Assembly (NCBI GenBank): GCA_905214425.1 | Contig: CAJMLY010000012.1 | Span: 1 to 57,674 of the forward strand | Length of the DNA stretch: 57,674 nt | Direction: 5' to 3' | DNA from: an uncultured bacterium | GTDB lineage: Bacteria; Actinomycetota; Coriobacteriia; Coriobacteriales; Coriobacteriaceae | In this document: piece after piece, positions 7,204-16,341 of the stretch | Layout of the letters: the number at the start of each line of letters is the position of its first letter | Numbering within the stretch: position 1 is the first letter of the stretch | Position numbers and translations under genes: made by a program | The notes under the pieces: generated by a model | Database searches by the model: none | What the model was told of the DNA's origin: nothing | The model's input: only the letters and a program-made list of their open reading frames with translations

Positions 7204-8985
7204 ATGCTGCTTACGCAAACGACAACGCCCGAGGACGTCAAGGCTCTTAATCGCGCCGAGCTCCCGCAGCTCTGCAGCGAGATCCGCCAGGCAATCCTCG
7301 AAAGCTCCGCCGCCGTCGGCGGACACGTTGCCCCCAACCTGGGCGTCGTTGAGCTTACGGTTGCGCTTCATCGCGTGTTTAACTCCCCCATCGATAAGAT
7401 TGTCTTTGACGTTTCGCACCAGACCTATGCCCACAAGGCGCTGACGGGACGCGCGTACACTTATATCGATCCGGAGCGTTATGGCGAGGCTTCTGGCTTT
7501 GCCAATCCCGACGAGTCCGAGCACGACTTGTTCGCCATGGGCCATACCTCCACGTCGGTGAGCTTGGGCTGTGGCCTTGCCCACGCGCGCGACCTGGCGG
7601 GCGACACGTATAACGTCATCACCATCATTGGCGACGGCTCGCTTTCGGGCGGCCTGGCGTTTGAGGGCTTTAACAATGCCGCCGAACTCGATAGCAACCT
7701 GATCATCATCGTCAACGATAACGACCAGTCCATTGCCGAGAACCATGGCGGCCTGTATCGCAATCTGACCGAGTTACGCGCCAGCAACGGCACCTGTGAG
7801 CGCAACGTTTTTCGCGCGCTGGGGCTCGATTACCGCTATCTGGACGCCGGTAACGATGTGTTGGCCCTCGTCGACGCGCTGCAGGAACTGCGCAATATCG
7901 ATCATCCCATCGTGCTGCACGTCTCCACCGCCAAGGGCAAGGGCTTTGAGCCGGCCCAGAGCGACCCCGAGCGCTGGCACCACGTGGGTCCGTTTGATAT
8001 GGCGACTGGCCGCAAGCTCTGCCCGGGCCATCCGAGCGAGCCTGCGCCGCGCACCTATGCCGACATTACGGGCGAGGCGCTCAGCGCCGCCATCGAGCGC
8101 GATCCGCAGGTCGTGGGCATCACGGCCGCCACGCCCTACATCATGGGCTTTACACCCGAGCTTCGCGCTGCCGCCGGCAAACAGTTCGTCGATGTGGGCA
8201 TTGCCGAGGAGCACGCCGTGACCTTTGCCACCGCGCTTGCGCGCTCGGGCGCCAAGCCAGTCTTTGGTGTGTACGGCACGTTTTTGCAGCGCGCCTACGA
8301 CGAGCTGTGGCACGACCTGTGCCTCAACGACGCCCCCGCAACCATCCTGGTGTTTGGTGCGTCAATCTTTGGCACCACATCCGAGACGCACCTTTCGTTC
8401 TTCGATATTTCCATGCTGGGCGCTCTTCCCAACATGCACTACTTGGCGCCGGTCTGCATGGAGGAATATCTGTCCATGCTGAGCTGGTCGCTCGACCACC
8501 GCGAGCATCCCGTGGCGATCCGCGTACCGGGCATCGGCCTGGTGAGCCGTCCCGATCTGGCACCCGCCGAAGACACCGACTACAGTGCCGTTCGCTACAA
8601 CGTGGTGCGTCAGGGCCGCGACGTTGCCGTGCTCGCACTCGGCGATTTCTTTGAGCTGGGCGAGCGCGTGGCAAACCGCTTGGCCGCCGAGTACGGCATC
8701 GAGGCCACGCTCGTCAACCCGCGCTTTGCAACCGAGCTCGACCGCGAGTTCCTCGACAGCCTTGCCGCCGAGCATCGCGTTGTCGTCACCCTCGAGGACG
8801 GCATCTTGGACGGCGGCTGGGGCGAGCGTGTGGCATGTTATCTGGCCTGCACGCCGCTGCGCACGCGCACCTTCGGCATCGCCAAGGGCTTCCCCGACCG
8901 CTACGACCCCAACGAGCTGCTCGCTCAGAACGGCATGGCGGTCGAGAACATGGCCGCCGAAGCCGCAAGGCTACTCAACGAGTAA
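7204..8985 (+). CDS. dxs: 1-deoxy-D-xylulose-5-phosphate synthase-like enzyme, divergent
   Basis: A 593-residue thiamine-diphosphate enzyme of the DXS/transketolase group. DXS makes 1-deoxyxylulose 5-phosphate from pyruvate and glyceraldehyde 3-phosphate for isoprenoids, thiamine and pyridoxal. Seen: DVSHQTYAHKALTGR with the first active-site His, GHTSTSVSLGCG, the TPP/Mg motif GDGSLSGG...NN, WHHVGPFD, and DVGIAEEHAVTFA with the catalytic Glu. Unusual: it is shorter than typical DXS (about 620), the linker after the TPP motif is largely missing, and the usual G-P-x-D-G-H-D block reads LDAGND. A variant DXS is most likely; a DXS-like transketolase with another substrate cannot be excluded. It has its own intrinsic terminator. 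Confidence 0.78.
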   Translation: MLLTQTTTPEDVKALNRAELPQLCSEIRQAILESSAAVGGHVAPNLGVVELTVALHRVFNSPIDKIVFDVSHQTYAHKALTGRAYTYIDPERYGEASGFANPDESEHDLFAMGHTSTSVSLGCGLAHARDLAGDTYNVITIIGDGSLSGGLAFEGFNNAAELDSNLIIIVNDNDQSIAENHGGLYRNLTELRASNGTCERNVFRALGLDYRYLDAGNDVLALVDALQELRNIDHPIVLHVSTAKGKGFEPAQSDPERWHHVGPFDMATGRKLCPGHPSEPAPRTYADITGEALSAAIERDPQVVGITAATPYIMGFTPELRAAAGKQFVDVGIAEEHAVTFATALARSGAKPVFGVYGTFLQRAYDELWHDLCLNDAPATILVFGASIFGTTSETHLSFFDISMLGALPNMHYLAPVCMEEYLSMLSWSLDHREHPVAIRVPGIGLVSRPDLAPAEDTDYSAVRYNVVRQGRDVAVLALGDFFELGERVANRLAAEYGIEATLVNPRFATELDREFLDSLAAEHRVVVTLEDGILDGGWGERVACYLACTPLRTRTFGIAKGFPDRYDPNELLAQNGMAVENMAAEAARLLNE

Positions 8986-8986
8986 G

Positions 8987-9024
8987 AAAACCTCCGCAAG
9001 GGAAGCGCCCCTGCGGAGGTTTTT
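8987..9024 (+). terminator. intrinsic terminator after dxs
   Basis: CCTCCGCA (8991-8998) pairs with TGCGGAGG (9012-9019), extended by AGGG/CCCC inside and A4/T5 outside, followed by TTTTTG. Confidence 0.9.
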
Positions 9025-9040
9025 GTTTGCGCGACGCGAT

Positions 9041-9099
9041 TATCTCAATCTGTAACATCTAGGGCCCGAATTTCCGTCTAACTGTTACAGATCTAGATA
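9041..9099. repeat. inverted-repeat array, unit 1
   Basis: 17-bp arms TATCTCAATCTGTAACA and TGTTACAGATCTAGATA (15 of 17 paired) flank a 25-bp centre. First of three 59-bp units spaced 80-81 bp apart between dxs and the amino-acid ABC operon. Confidence 0.8.
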
Positions 9100-9121
9100 A
9101 GACGTCGTAGTCCCAGACCTT

Positions 9122-9180
9122 TGTCTCAATCTGTAACAGATAGGGACCTTTTGACCGTCCAGATGTTACAGATTGAGACA
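9122..9180. repeat. inverted-repeat array, unit 2
   Basis: Perfect 17-bp arms TGTCTCAATCTGTAACA and its reverse complement flank a 25-bp centre that starts GATAGGGACC, similar to the centre of unit 1. Confidence 0.85.
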
Positions 9181-9201
9181 TTCGAATTCCCCTGAAGAGA
9201 A

Positions 9202-9260
9202 AATCTCGATCTGTAACAGTTACTCGGCAAAAATGGCTGCAGATGTTACAGATTGAGACA
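9202..9260. repeat. inverted-repeat array, unit 3
   Basis: Arms ATCTCGATCTGTAACA and TGTTACAGATTGAGACA flank a 25-bp centre. Each half site of the three units contains TGTWACA, giving six copies. Confidence 0.8.
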
Positions 9261-9307
9261 AAGCAGCGAGACAGGCCACCACATCTGCAAGAACCACCAC
9301 AAAGGCG

Positions 9308-9327
9308 CCTGTCCCTTTTTGGTAGGT
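9308..9327 (+). repeat. dispersed palindrome family R, partial copy
   Basis: CCTGTCCCTTTTTGGTAGGT is identical to the right half of the full copy at 20472-20514. Confidence 0.6.
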
Positions 9328-9369
9328 AGAATTACCCATAAGGCAAGTATGTTTCTGAGTTATTTCGTG

Positions 9370-9399
9370 TTGACCTATTTGAGCGGGATAGGGTATAAC
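9370..9399 (+). promoter_or_regulatory. sigma-70 type promoter of the amino-acid ABC operon
   Basis: TTGACC at 9370-9375 and TATAAC at 9394-9399, separated by 18 bp, sit about 45 bp before the start of the binding-protein gene. Confidence 0.75.
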
Positions 9400-9442
9400 T
9401 CTACTCAACCGCTAGGGATTTTATTGAGAAAGGTGTTCTCCC

Positions 9443-10438
9443 ATGAGCAAGAACCTCTCCCAGCAGGTCGTTCTCGACCGCCGCGGCTTCGTTGCCGCCA
9501 CCTTCGCAACCGTCGCCGGCCTTGGTCTTGCCGGCTGCTCCGACACCAGCGCCGAGGCCGACAAGGGTTCCGCCGCCGGCTCCTCCAAGAGCTCCAATGA
9601 TACCGAGGCTTCCACCACGCTCGACGCTAAGGCATTCGACAAGCTCGTCGACAACGGCCCCAAGGCCGATGACGACGCCATCGCCGCCAGCGCCTGGGCC
9701 ACGGCCGTCAAGGACGCCGGCGTCTTTAAGATCGGTGGCGTTCAGACCTCCACGCTCTTCTCCCTCCTCAACGAGAAAGACGGTCAGACCCGCGGCTTCG
9801 ATGCCGGTATCGCACAGCTCCTGTCCAACTACATTCTGGGCGAGAACAAGGTCGAGATCACCCAGGTGACCTCGGACACGCGCGAGTCTGTCCTGCAGAA
9901 CGGCCAGGTCGACGCCGTCTTTGCCACCTACACCATCACTGACGAGCGCAAGAAGCTCGTCTCCTTTGCCGGTCCCTACTACTACACCCAGCAGGCTATC
10001 CTGGTGCTCGCCGATAACGACGACATCAAGAGCGTCGACGACCTGGCCGACAAGAGCGTCGCCGTCCAGTCCGGCTCCAACGGCCCCGCCATCCTGGAGG
10101 AGCTCGCTCCCAAGGCCAGCCAGCAGGAGTTCAAGACCGACGAGGAGGCCCGCCAGGCACTCCAACAGGGTCGTGTTGACGCCTACGTCATCGATAACAA
10201 CATGCAGCAGAGCGCCTTGGTCCGCGAGCCCGGTAAATACAAGATCGCCGGCAAGCCCTTCGGCAGCAAGGAGCCCTATGGCATCGGTCTGCCGCTCGAT
10301 TCCGACGGCGTCACCTTTGTCAACGACTTCCTTAAGAAGATCGAGGACGACGGCACCTGGACTGAGCTGTGGCAGATCTGCATCGGCGACCGTACGGGCG
10401 ACACCAATGTTCCCGAGCTGCCCGAGATCGGCGCCTAG
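9443..10438 (+). CDS. polar amino-acid ABC transporter, substrate-binding lipoprotein
   Basis: A 331-residue family-3 solute-binding protein, probably for glutamate, glutamine or a similar polar amino acid. The signal region LDRRGFVAATFATVAGLGLAG ends in a lipobox with Cys32, so the mature protein is lipid-anchored outside the cell; the RRGF pair looks like a twin-arginine signal. A Ser/Ala/Asp-rich linker follows, then the binding domain with GFDAGIAQLL and DAVFATYTITDERKK blocks as in GluB-like proteins. First gene of an operon with two permeases and an ATPase; a hairpin after it probably keeps its level above the membrane parts. Confidence 0.92.
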   Translation: MSKNLSQQVVLDRRGFVAATFATVAGLGLAGCSDTSAEADKGSAAGSSKSSNDTEASTTLDAKAFDKLVDNGPKADDDAIAASAWATAVKDAGVFKIGGVQTSTLFSLLNEKDGQTRGFDAGIAQLLSNYILGENKVEITQVTSDTRESVLQNGQVDAVFATYTITDERKKLVSFAGPYYYTQQAILVLADNDDIKSVDDLADKSVAVQSGSNGPAILEELAPKASQQEFKTDEEARQALQQGRVDAYVIDNNMQQSALVREPGKYKIAGKPFGSKEPYGIGLPLDSDGVTFVNDFLKKIEDDGTWTELWQICIGDRTGDTNVPELPEIGA

Positions 10439-10526
10439 TCAGCGAGCCTGGTAACGGCCGCAACGAAACCATACGGAAACGCATGATGCGCTTTATTGCG
10501 CTAAACTGTTTCCTCACTGAGTTGTC

Positions 10527-10556
10527 GGGGCTTCCGTACACACGGGAGCCCCTTTC
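10527..10556 (+). terminator. intercistronic hairpin or attenuator after the binding-protein gene
   Basis: GGGGCTTCCGT (10527-10537) and ACGGGAGCCCC (10542-10552) pair with one wobble around ACAC and run into TTTCCTT. It lies between binding-protein and permease genes, where such hairpins commonly reduce downstream expression. Confidence 0.7.
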
Positions 10557-10576
10557 CTTACCGGCGGGAGGTCCGC

Positions 10577-11236
10577 ATGAGTCTCTCCGAGCTCTGGTCG
10601 CTCTATGGCCAGAACTATATCGACGCGCTGCTAGCAACCTGGGGCATGACGCTTGAGTCGTTTGTCATCGCCATGGTGCTGGCCGTCGCCGTCACCGTGA
10701 TGCGCGTGTCGCCGCTCAAGCCGCTGCGCGTCTTTGGCGACCTGTATGTCCAGGTCTTCCGTAACATCCCCGGCATTGCGCTGCTCATCATCGTCGTCTA
10801 TGCGCTGCCGCCGCTCAAGGTCGTTCTGCCCTACCGCACCTGCGTTATCGTCGCCACGGTCCTTTTGGGCTCGGCCTTTGGTTCCGAGAACTTTATGAGC
10901 GGCATCAACACCGTCGGCGTCGGTCAGGTCGAAGCCGCCCGTTCGCTGGGCATGAGCTTTAACCGCATCCTCGCCAAGATCGTGATTCCGCAGGCGCTAC
11001 GCTCGAGTGTGCTGCCCATGACCAACCTCTTTATCGCCGTCATGCTCACCACTGCGCTCGGCAGCCAGGTGCCGCTTAAACCGCAGGAGCTCACCGGCGT
11101 GGTGAGCTACATCAACACGCGCTCGCTCGGCGGCGTCGCCGCGTTCTTTATCTCGGCGCTCGGCTACCTGGGCACGGCATTTGTGGTGAGCCACATTGGC
11201 AACTATATCGATAAGAAGGTGAGGATCCTCCGATGA
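10577..11236 (+). CDS. polar amino-acid ABC transporter permease 1
   Basis: A 219-residue His/Glu/Gln-type inner-membrane permease with about five helices. The EAA loop that contacts the ATPase is EAARSLGMSFNRILAKIVI followed by PQALRSS. Start ATG at 10577 follows GGCGGGAGGTCCGC. Its stop overlaps the start of permease 2 by four bases (ATGA), so the two are coupled and presumably form a heterodimer. Confidence 0.92.
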   Translation: MSLSELWSLYGQNYIDALLATWGMTLESFVIAMVLAVAVTVMRVSPLKPLRVFGDLYVQVFRNIPGIALLIIVVYALPPLKVVLPYRTCVIVATVLLGSAFGSENFMSGINTVGVGQVEAARSLGMSFNRILAKIVIPQALRSSVLPMTNLFIAVMLTTALGSQVPLKPQELTGVVSYINTRSLGGVAAFFISALGYLGTAFVVSHIGNYIDKKVRILR

Positions 11237-12066
11237 GCAAGCATTCCTCCCCTGCACTTACCATGCGCGATGCGCTCTACGAGGCTCCCGGCCCCAAGAT
11301 GCGCGCCAAGATTCGCATCGGCACCGCCATCTCGCTTGTTGCCGTCGCCGCACTCGTCGTCCTGGTACTGCAGCGCTTTTATGTGACCGGCCAGCTTTCG
11401 GTCCACTATTGGTATTTCTTTACGCACCTCACCACCTGGAAGTTCCTGCTTGCCGGCTTTGAGGGCACCGTTAAAGTCGCACTCACCGCTGGCGCCATCG
11501 CGCTGGTGCTGGGCTTAGCCCTTATGCTCGGCCGCACCAGCGACATTAAGCCGCTGCAGCTGGTCTGCCGCGTGCTTACCGACTTCTTCCGCGGTGTGCC
11601 GAGCCTGCTGTTTATCTACTTCTTCTTTTTGGTGCTGCCCCAGTACAAGATCTCGCTGCCGTCGTTTTGGATGCTCACGTTGCCTGTCGCGCTCGCTGCG
11701 GCCGGCGTGCTGGCCGAGATTTTCCGCGCCGGCGTCAATGCCGTGCCGCGCGGTCAGGTCGAGGCAGCCCAGGCGCTCGGTCTCTCCAAGGCTAAAATCA
11801 CCTTTAAAATCGTGTTGCCGCAGGCCATTCGGTTTATCATTCCGTCGTTGATTTCGCAGCTTGTGGTCGTAGTCAAAGACACCACCGTCGCCTACGTGGT
11901 GAGCTACCCCGACCTCATGCAAAATGCCCGCGTGCTCATTACAAACTATGATGCACTCGTGTCGGTCTACCTGGTTATCGCGGTCATCTACATCCTCATC
12001 AACGTCGCGATCAACAAGGCCGCTGTCTATGTTTCGCACAAGACCGGCGCGACCATCATCCGCTAA
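11233..12066 (+). CDS. polar amino-acid ABC transporter permease 2
   Basis: A 277-residue permease of the same family as its partner, with a longer cytoplasmic N-terminus of about 35 residues before the first helix. The EAA loop is EAAQALGLSKAKITFKIVL then PQAIRFI. Start ATG at 11233 lies inside the stop of permease 1 and follows GTGAGGATCCTCCG. It completes the membrane channel; the ATPase gene begins 36 bp downstream after GGAGCC. Confidence 0.92.
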   Translation: MSKHSSPALTMRDALYEAPGPKMRAKIRIGTAISLVAVAALVVLVLQRFYVTGQLSVHYWYFFTHLTTWKFLLAGFEGTVKVALTAGAIALVLGLALMLGRTSDIKPLQLVCRVLTDFFRGVPSLLFIYFFFLVLPQYKISLPSFWMLTLPVALAAAGVLAEIFRAGVNAVPRGQVEAAQALGLSKAKITFKIVLPQAIRFIIPSLISQLVVVVKDTTVAYVVSYPDLMQNARVLITNYDALVSVYLVIAVIYILINVAINKAAVYVSHKTGATIIR

Positions 12067-12102
12067 CGCTTTACCATTTCGAGTCATAAGGAGCCGAGCA
12101 CC

Positions 12103-12867
<765 letters not shown>

Positions 12868-12954
12868 CCCAATTGCCACGCGGGCAAATTCATCAGTAAC
12901 GTTTGCTCCGCGCCACCCCTGTGCCATGTCCACCCGGATTCGAAAGCTACGCCC

Positions 12955-13764
12955 ATGATCGGAACCCGCACCTCATCGTCCTACACTCCGCACGTCGACG
13001 TCGATCCCGCCGACCGTCCGCTCATCCTGGTCGCACCACGCTGGGAAGAAGCGAAACCCTATTTGAGCGAGACGCTCTCCCCCAACGAGGAGATCGCCAG
13101 CGTCTTTGTCGACGCCATCCTTGCCGCTGGCGGTCTGCCGCTGCAGATGTCCATCACCGAAGATATTGATGTTATCCGTCATTATGTTGAAATCGCCGAC
13201 GGCATCGCCATTCCCGGCGGCCCGGACGTCAACCCCAAGCGCTGGGGCGATGATCGACCCTACGACCCCACCCTCTGCTGCGAGATCCGCGATAGCTTTG
13301 AGTTTAAGCTGGTCGGCGAGGTGCTCCGCGCCAAAAAGCCGCTCTTTACCACCTGCCGCGGCACGCAGTTGCTCAATGTCGCCACTGGCGGCACCCTGTG
13401 CATGGACGTGCCGAGCCTGGGCGCTCGCGAGGGCCGCACGCAGTGGCGCCATACCCACGTGCTCAACGACCCCGTGCATCCCGTCGAGGTCGTGCCGGGC
13501 TCGCTGCTCGACCGCGCGGTTGGCGGGCACAGGTTGATCCAGACCAACTCGGCGCACCACTGCTGCGTCGATCGCCTGGGCAAGAGCACGCGCTTGGTCG
13601 CCAAGGCAACCGACGGCGTTCCCGAGTGCATCGAAGTCGAAGGTCAACCCTTCTGCCTGGGCGTGCAATGGCATCCCGAGTACACCTGGCAGACGCTCGA
13701 GACCGACTTTAACCTGTGGAAGTCGTTTGTCGAGGCAGCAGCCAAGGTCAAGCAGGCCCGCTAG
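12955..13764 (+). CDS. class I glutamine amidotransferase-like hydrolase (peptidase C26, gamma-glutamyl-GABA hydrolase type)
   Basis: A 269-residue enzyme of the C26 group that cleaves gamma-glutamyl bonds, as PuuD does with gamma-glutamyl-GABA. The triad is visible: nucleophile Cys134 in FTTCRGTQLLN, His240 and Glu242 in GVQWHPEY. IPGGPDVNP precedes the nucleophile as in the family. It lies 87 bp after the amino-acid importer and may be read with it, which would fit uptake and hydrolysis of a gamma-glutamyl compound; that link is inference. A strong terminator follows. Confidence 0.87.
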   Translation: MIGTRTSSSYTPHVDVDPADRPLILVAPRWEEAKPYLSETLSPNEEIASVFVDAILAAGGLPLQMSITEDIDVIRHYVEIADGIAIPGGPDVNPKRWGDDRPYDPTLCCEIRDSFEFKLVGEVLRAKKPLFTTCRGTQLLNVATGGTLCMDVPSLGAREGRTQWRHTHVLNDPVHPVEVVPGSLLDRAVGGHRLIQTNSAHHCCVDRLGKSTRLVAKATDGVPECIEVEGQPFCLGVQWHPEYTWQTLETDFNLWKSFVEAAAKVKQAR

Positions 13765-13787
13765 CACGCGAACCACAAAACAGATAA

Positions 13788-13828
13788 GGGCGCCCCGCCG
13801 GCCACATGGTCCGGCGGGGCGCCCTTTT
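13788..13828 (+). terminator. intrinsic terminator after the amidotransferase-like gene
   Basis: GGGCGCCCCGCCGG (13788-13801) and CCGGCGGGGCGCCC (13811-13824) form a perfect 14-bp stem followed by TTTT. Confidence 0.92.
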
Positions 13829-13869
13829 ACCTATATGTGGCCGGCAAGCAGCCCAAGGCTCGCAAGCTC

Positions 13870-14226
13870 TTATTCGGCCGCCTCGCGCAAGGCCGACATC
13901 GTAGCCGCATATTGCTGCTGCAACGCATGCATCCCCTCGCGGGCGCCGTCAACGGCATCGGCACCGCGCAGCGCTTCGGTCACCACGATCGCCGGCTCGT
14001 ACAGATTATCGAATCCCAGGTTCTGGCTCACGCCCTTGAGCGTGTGCGCTGCCATAAACGCACCTTCGGCGTCTCCCGCCGCCATAGCGGCCTCCAGCTT
14101 GTCCATGCTCTCGTCATCCAAAAACTTGAGGGCAAAGCGGGCAAGCATTTCCCCGCCCATCAGCCGAGCGCACGCGTCATCATAATTAGCGCCGATCTTC
14201 TCATACGCCTCACGCATGGAAATCAT
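13870..14226 (-). CDS. histidine-containing phosphotransfer (HPt) protein
   Basis: A 118-residue all-helical HPt domain. His61 in AAHTLKGVSQNLGFDNL is the phosphorylated residue with the family context HxLKG. Stand-alone HPt proteins carry phosphate between a histidine kinase and response regulators. It lies 23 bp downstream of the REC-containing regulator gene on the same strand, so that regulator is the obvious partner. No histidine kinase is encoded nearby, so the phosphate source is elsewhere. Start ATG at 14226 follows AAGGAG about nine bases upstream. Confidence 0.88.
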   Translation of the reverse strand: MISMREAYEKIGANYDDACARLMGGEMLARFALKFLDDESMDKLEAAMAAGDAEGAFMAAHTLKGVSQNLGFDNLYEPAIVVTEALRGADAVDGAREGMHALQQQYAATMSALREAAE

Positions 14227-14249
14227 GGATTGAAACTCCTTTGTTCAAA

Positions 14250-16130
14250 CTAAATCGTGGGAAACGCGACGACGTCGGCGGGGCGTGCCAACGTCTCGGC
14301 AATACGGTCTTGCACCTCGAGCAGGCAGTCGAGCAACAGTGGGTTAAAGGTTCCGCACTTACCGTCCAGGATCATCTGAATCGCCTCCTTGTGCGGGATA
14401 GCGTCCTTGTACACGCGCACGCTCGTCAGCGCATCATACATGTCGGCCACCGAGACCACCTGCGCGGCAATGGGAATCTCGTCGCCCTTAAGGCCATCGG
14501 GATAGCCCTTGCCGTCCCAGCGCTCGTGATGCCAACGCGCAATCTGGTACGCATATTCCATAAGCGCATTGCCGACGTGATGGCGGCCCAGCTCAAGCAA
14601 CATGTCGGCGCCCATCGTGGTATGCGTCTTCATAATCTCGAACTCCTCGGGCGTAAGGCGCCCGGGTTTGTTGAGAATCGCATCGTCAATCGACATCTTG
14701 CCGATATCGTGCAGCGCCGAAGCCAGGGCAATCGTGGAGCGTTCCTCATTGTCGAGGGAGATCGTGCCGCTACGCTGGACCAGACAGCCAAGCAGCAGCT
14801 CGGTCAGCTTTTCGATGTTCGTAACGTGCCTGCCGCTCTCGCCGTTGCGAAGCTCCATGACGCCGGCCATGATGTCGATGAGCATGCGACTGTTCTTGAC
14901 GCGCTCGTTGTACTGCTGGGACAGCAGGCTCGTCAGGCGGCGCTGTTTGGCGTATAGGCGGATGGTGTTGCTTACACGGCGGCGCACGACACGGGAGTCA
15001 AACGGGCGGTTGATATAGTCCGAGGCGCCCAGCTCGTACGCGCGCAGAACCATATCATCGGAATCTTCGCTCGAAATCATGATGAAAGGCAGATTGTCGA
15101 TACCCGATCGGCGCGACAGATCGGCCAGCACCTCAAAGCCGCTTATGCCCGGCATGACAATATCCAGCAGCACGAGCGACAACTCATCGCCATAGCGGTC
15201 GACCATGTCGAGCGCCGTACGACCGTTGTCGGCCTCGAGGATGCAATACTCGTCCTTGAGCATCTCGTTGAGAATGGCTCGGTTCATGTCGGAGTCATCG
15301 ACGATAAGCACCAAAGGCTTTTCGCTTTGGAAGGCTTCGATGGAATCGGCGTCGGTCACGACCGTACCGGCTTTTGCCTTAGCGCGGCTCAATAACTGGA
15401 CAGCGCGGCCAACTCCCTCATCGACCGTCTCGCCATGAATGCGAACGCCACCAATACATGCCGTCAAGCTCACGTACTCATGGCCCGGAACAATCGTGGC
15501 ATGAACGGCATCGGACACCTGGTGCAGGCGACGGGTGAAGTCATCGGAGGGGATATTGGGCATGACGACCACAAACTTGTCGCAGCCATAGCGTACAAGC
15601 TCGTCAGTCGAACGAATTCCGCTGCGTATGGCCGTCGCCACAGCACCGAGCGCAAGGTCGCCGGCATGACGGCCACACGTATCGTTGAAGACCCTAAAAT
15701 CATCAAGGTCGATCACCGCAACGCCGGCATTCATGCGGGCGCTACGGAGCTTTTCCTCGTAATATCGGCGATTGCGCACACTCGTCAGCACATCGGTGTA
15801 GACGAGGTCCTCTTCTGCAGCCTCTTGCTCATCGATCGGACGCACCATCAGCAGGACGTGAGGCTCGCCCTCAACCTTCAGAGGGCGCAGGCGAGCGCGG
15901 TACTCGGTACCATCATTGAGCAGCTGCTCCGACACCTCATCGGAATCTGCCAAGGCCTCAAGACTCGACTGACGCAGACAAGGGCACCGATTGCCGGCGA
16001 GCAGGCAGTTAGGCTCGCTCTTAATCTGATCGGCCGACAGCAAACGCACCACGGGGTAGGTCTTCGCGACGCGGGCGACCTCGGCGGCAGCCTCCTCGTC
16101 GGTTAGATTGACCTCGTGATTATTGAGCAT
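14250..16130 (-). CDS. degenerate GGDEF / receiver / HD-GYP response regulator
   Basis: A 626-residue signalling protein. Residues 1-105 are an undefined sensor-like part with Cys42, Cys49 and Cys51. Residues about 110-260 form a GGDEF domain whose active-site loop reads GCDKF (182-186), so diguanylate cyclase activity is unlikely. Residues 272-392 are a receiver with DD (278-279) and phospho-acceptor Asp323 in LVLLDIVMPG; the usual KPF Lys is Arg375. Residues about 410-615 are an HD-GYP domain with HDIGK (474-478) and GKGYPDGLKG, the intact c-di-GMP phosphodiesterase signature. The likely role is phosphorylation-controlled c-di-GMP breakdown. The HPt gene is cotranscribed downstream. Confidence 0.9.
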   Translation of the reverse strand: MLNNHEVNLTDEEAAAEVARVAKTYPVVRLLSADQIKSEPNCLLAGNRCPCLRQSSLEALADSDEVSEQLLNDGTEYRARLRPLKVEGEPHVLLMVRPIDEQEAAEEDLVYTDVLTSVRNRRYYEEKLRSARMNAGVAVIDLDDFRVFNDTCGRHAGDLALGAVATAIRSGIRSTDELVRYGCDKFVVVMPNIPSDDFTRRLHQVSDAVHATIVPGHEYVSLTACIGGVRIHGETVDEGVGRAVQLLSRAKAKAGTVVTDADSIEAFQSEKPLVLIVDDSDMNRAILNEMLKDEYCILEADNGRTALDMVDRYGDELSLVLLDIVMPGISGFEVLADLSRRSGIDNLPFIMISSEDSDDMVLRAYELGASDYINRPFDSRVVRRRVSNTIRLYAKQRRLTSLLSQQYNERVKNSRMLIDIMAGVMELRNGESGRHVTNIEKLTELLLGCLVQRSGTISLDNEERSTIALASALHDIGKMSIDDAILNKPGRLTPEEFEIMKTHTTMGADMLLELGRHHVGNALMEYAYQIARWHHERWDGKGYPDGLKGDEIPIAAQVVSVADMYDALTSVRVYKDAIPHKEAIQMILDGKCGTFNPLLLDCLLEVQDRIAETLARPADVVAFPTI

Positions 16131-16341
16131 ATGGGGCCCTTCCTATCGTTACGCACGGCAACGGTGCATATCAATTGGTACAAGGGTAACATCTAACAGC
16201 TGAAGGCAAACGCGCGATTATCGTTACATTTTTATGACCTGACAAACGGCGGTAATGGAGCCGCGGGCGCGCGGTTATGGGCGCATTCGTTAACAATGAC
16301 GAAACGCTAACAGCCCCTCTCCCCGCAGGTCATCGAGCGTG

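Noticed and set aside
9041..9260. CRISPR-like array
   Set aside because: The repeats are inverted pairs with 25-bp centres, only three units exist, the centres resemble each other, and no cas gene is present.
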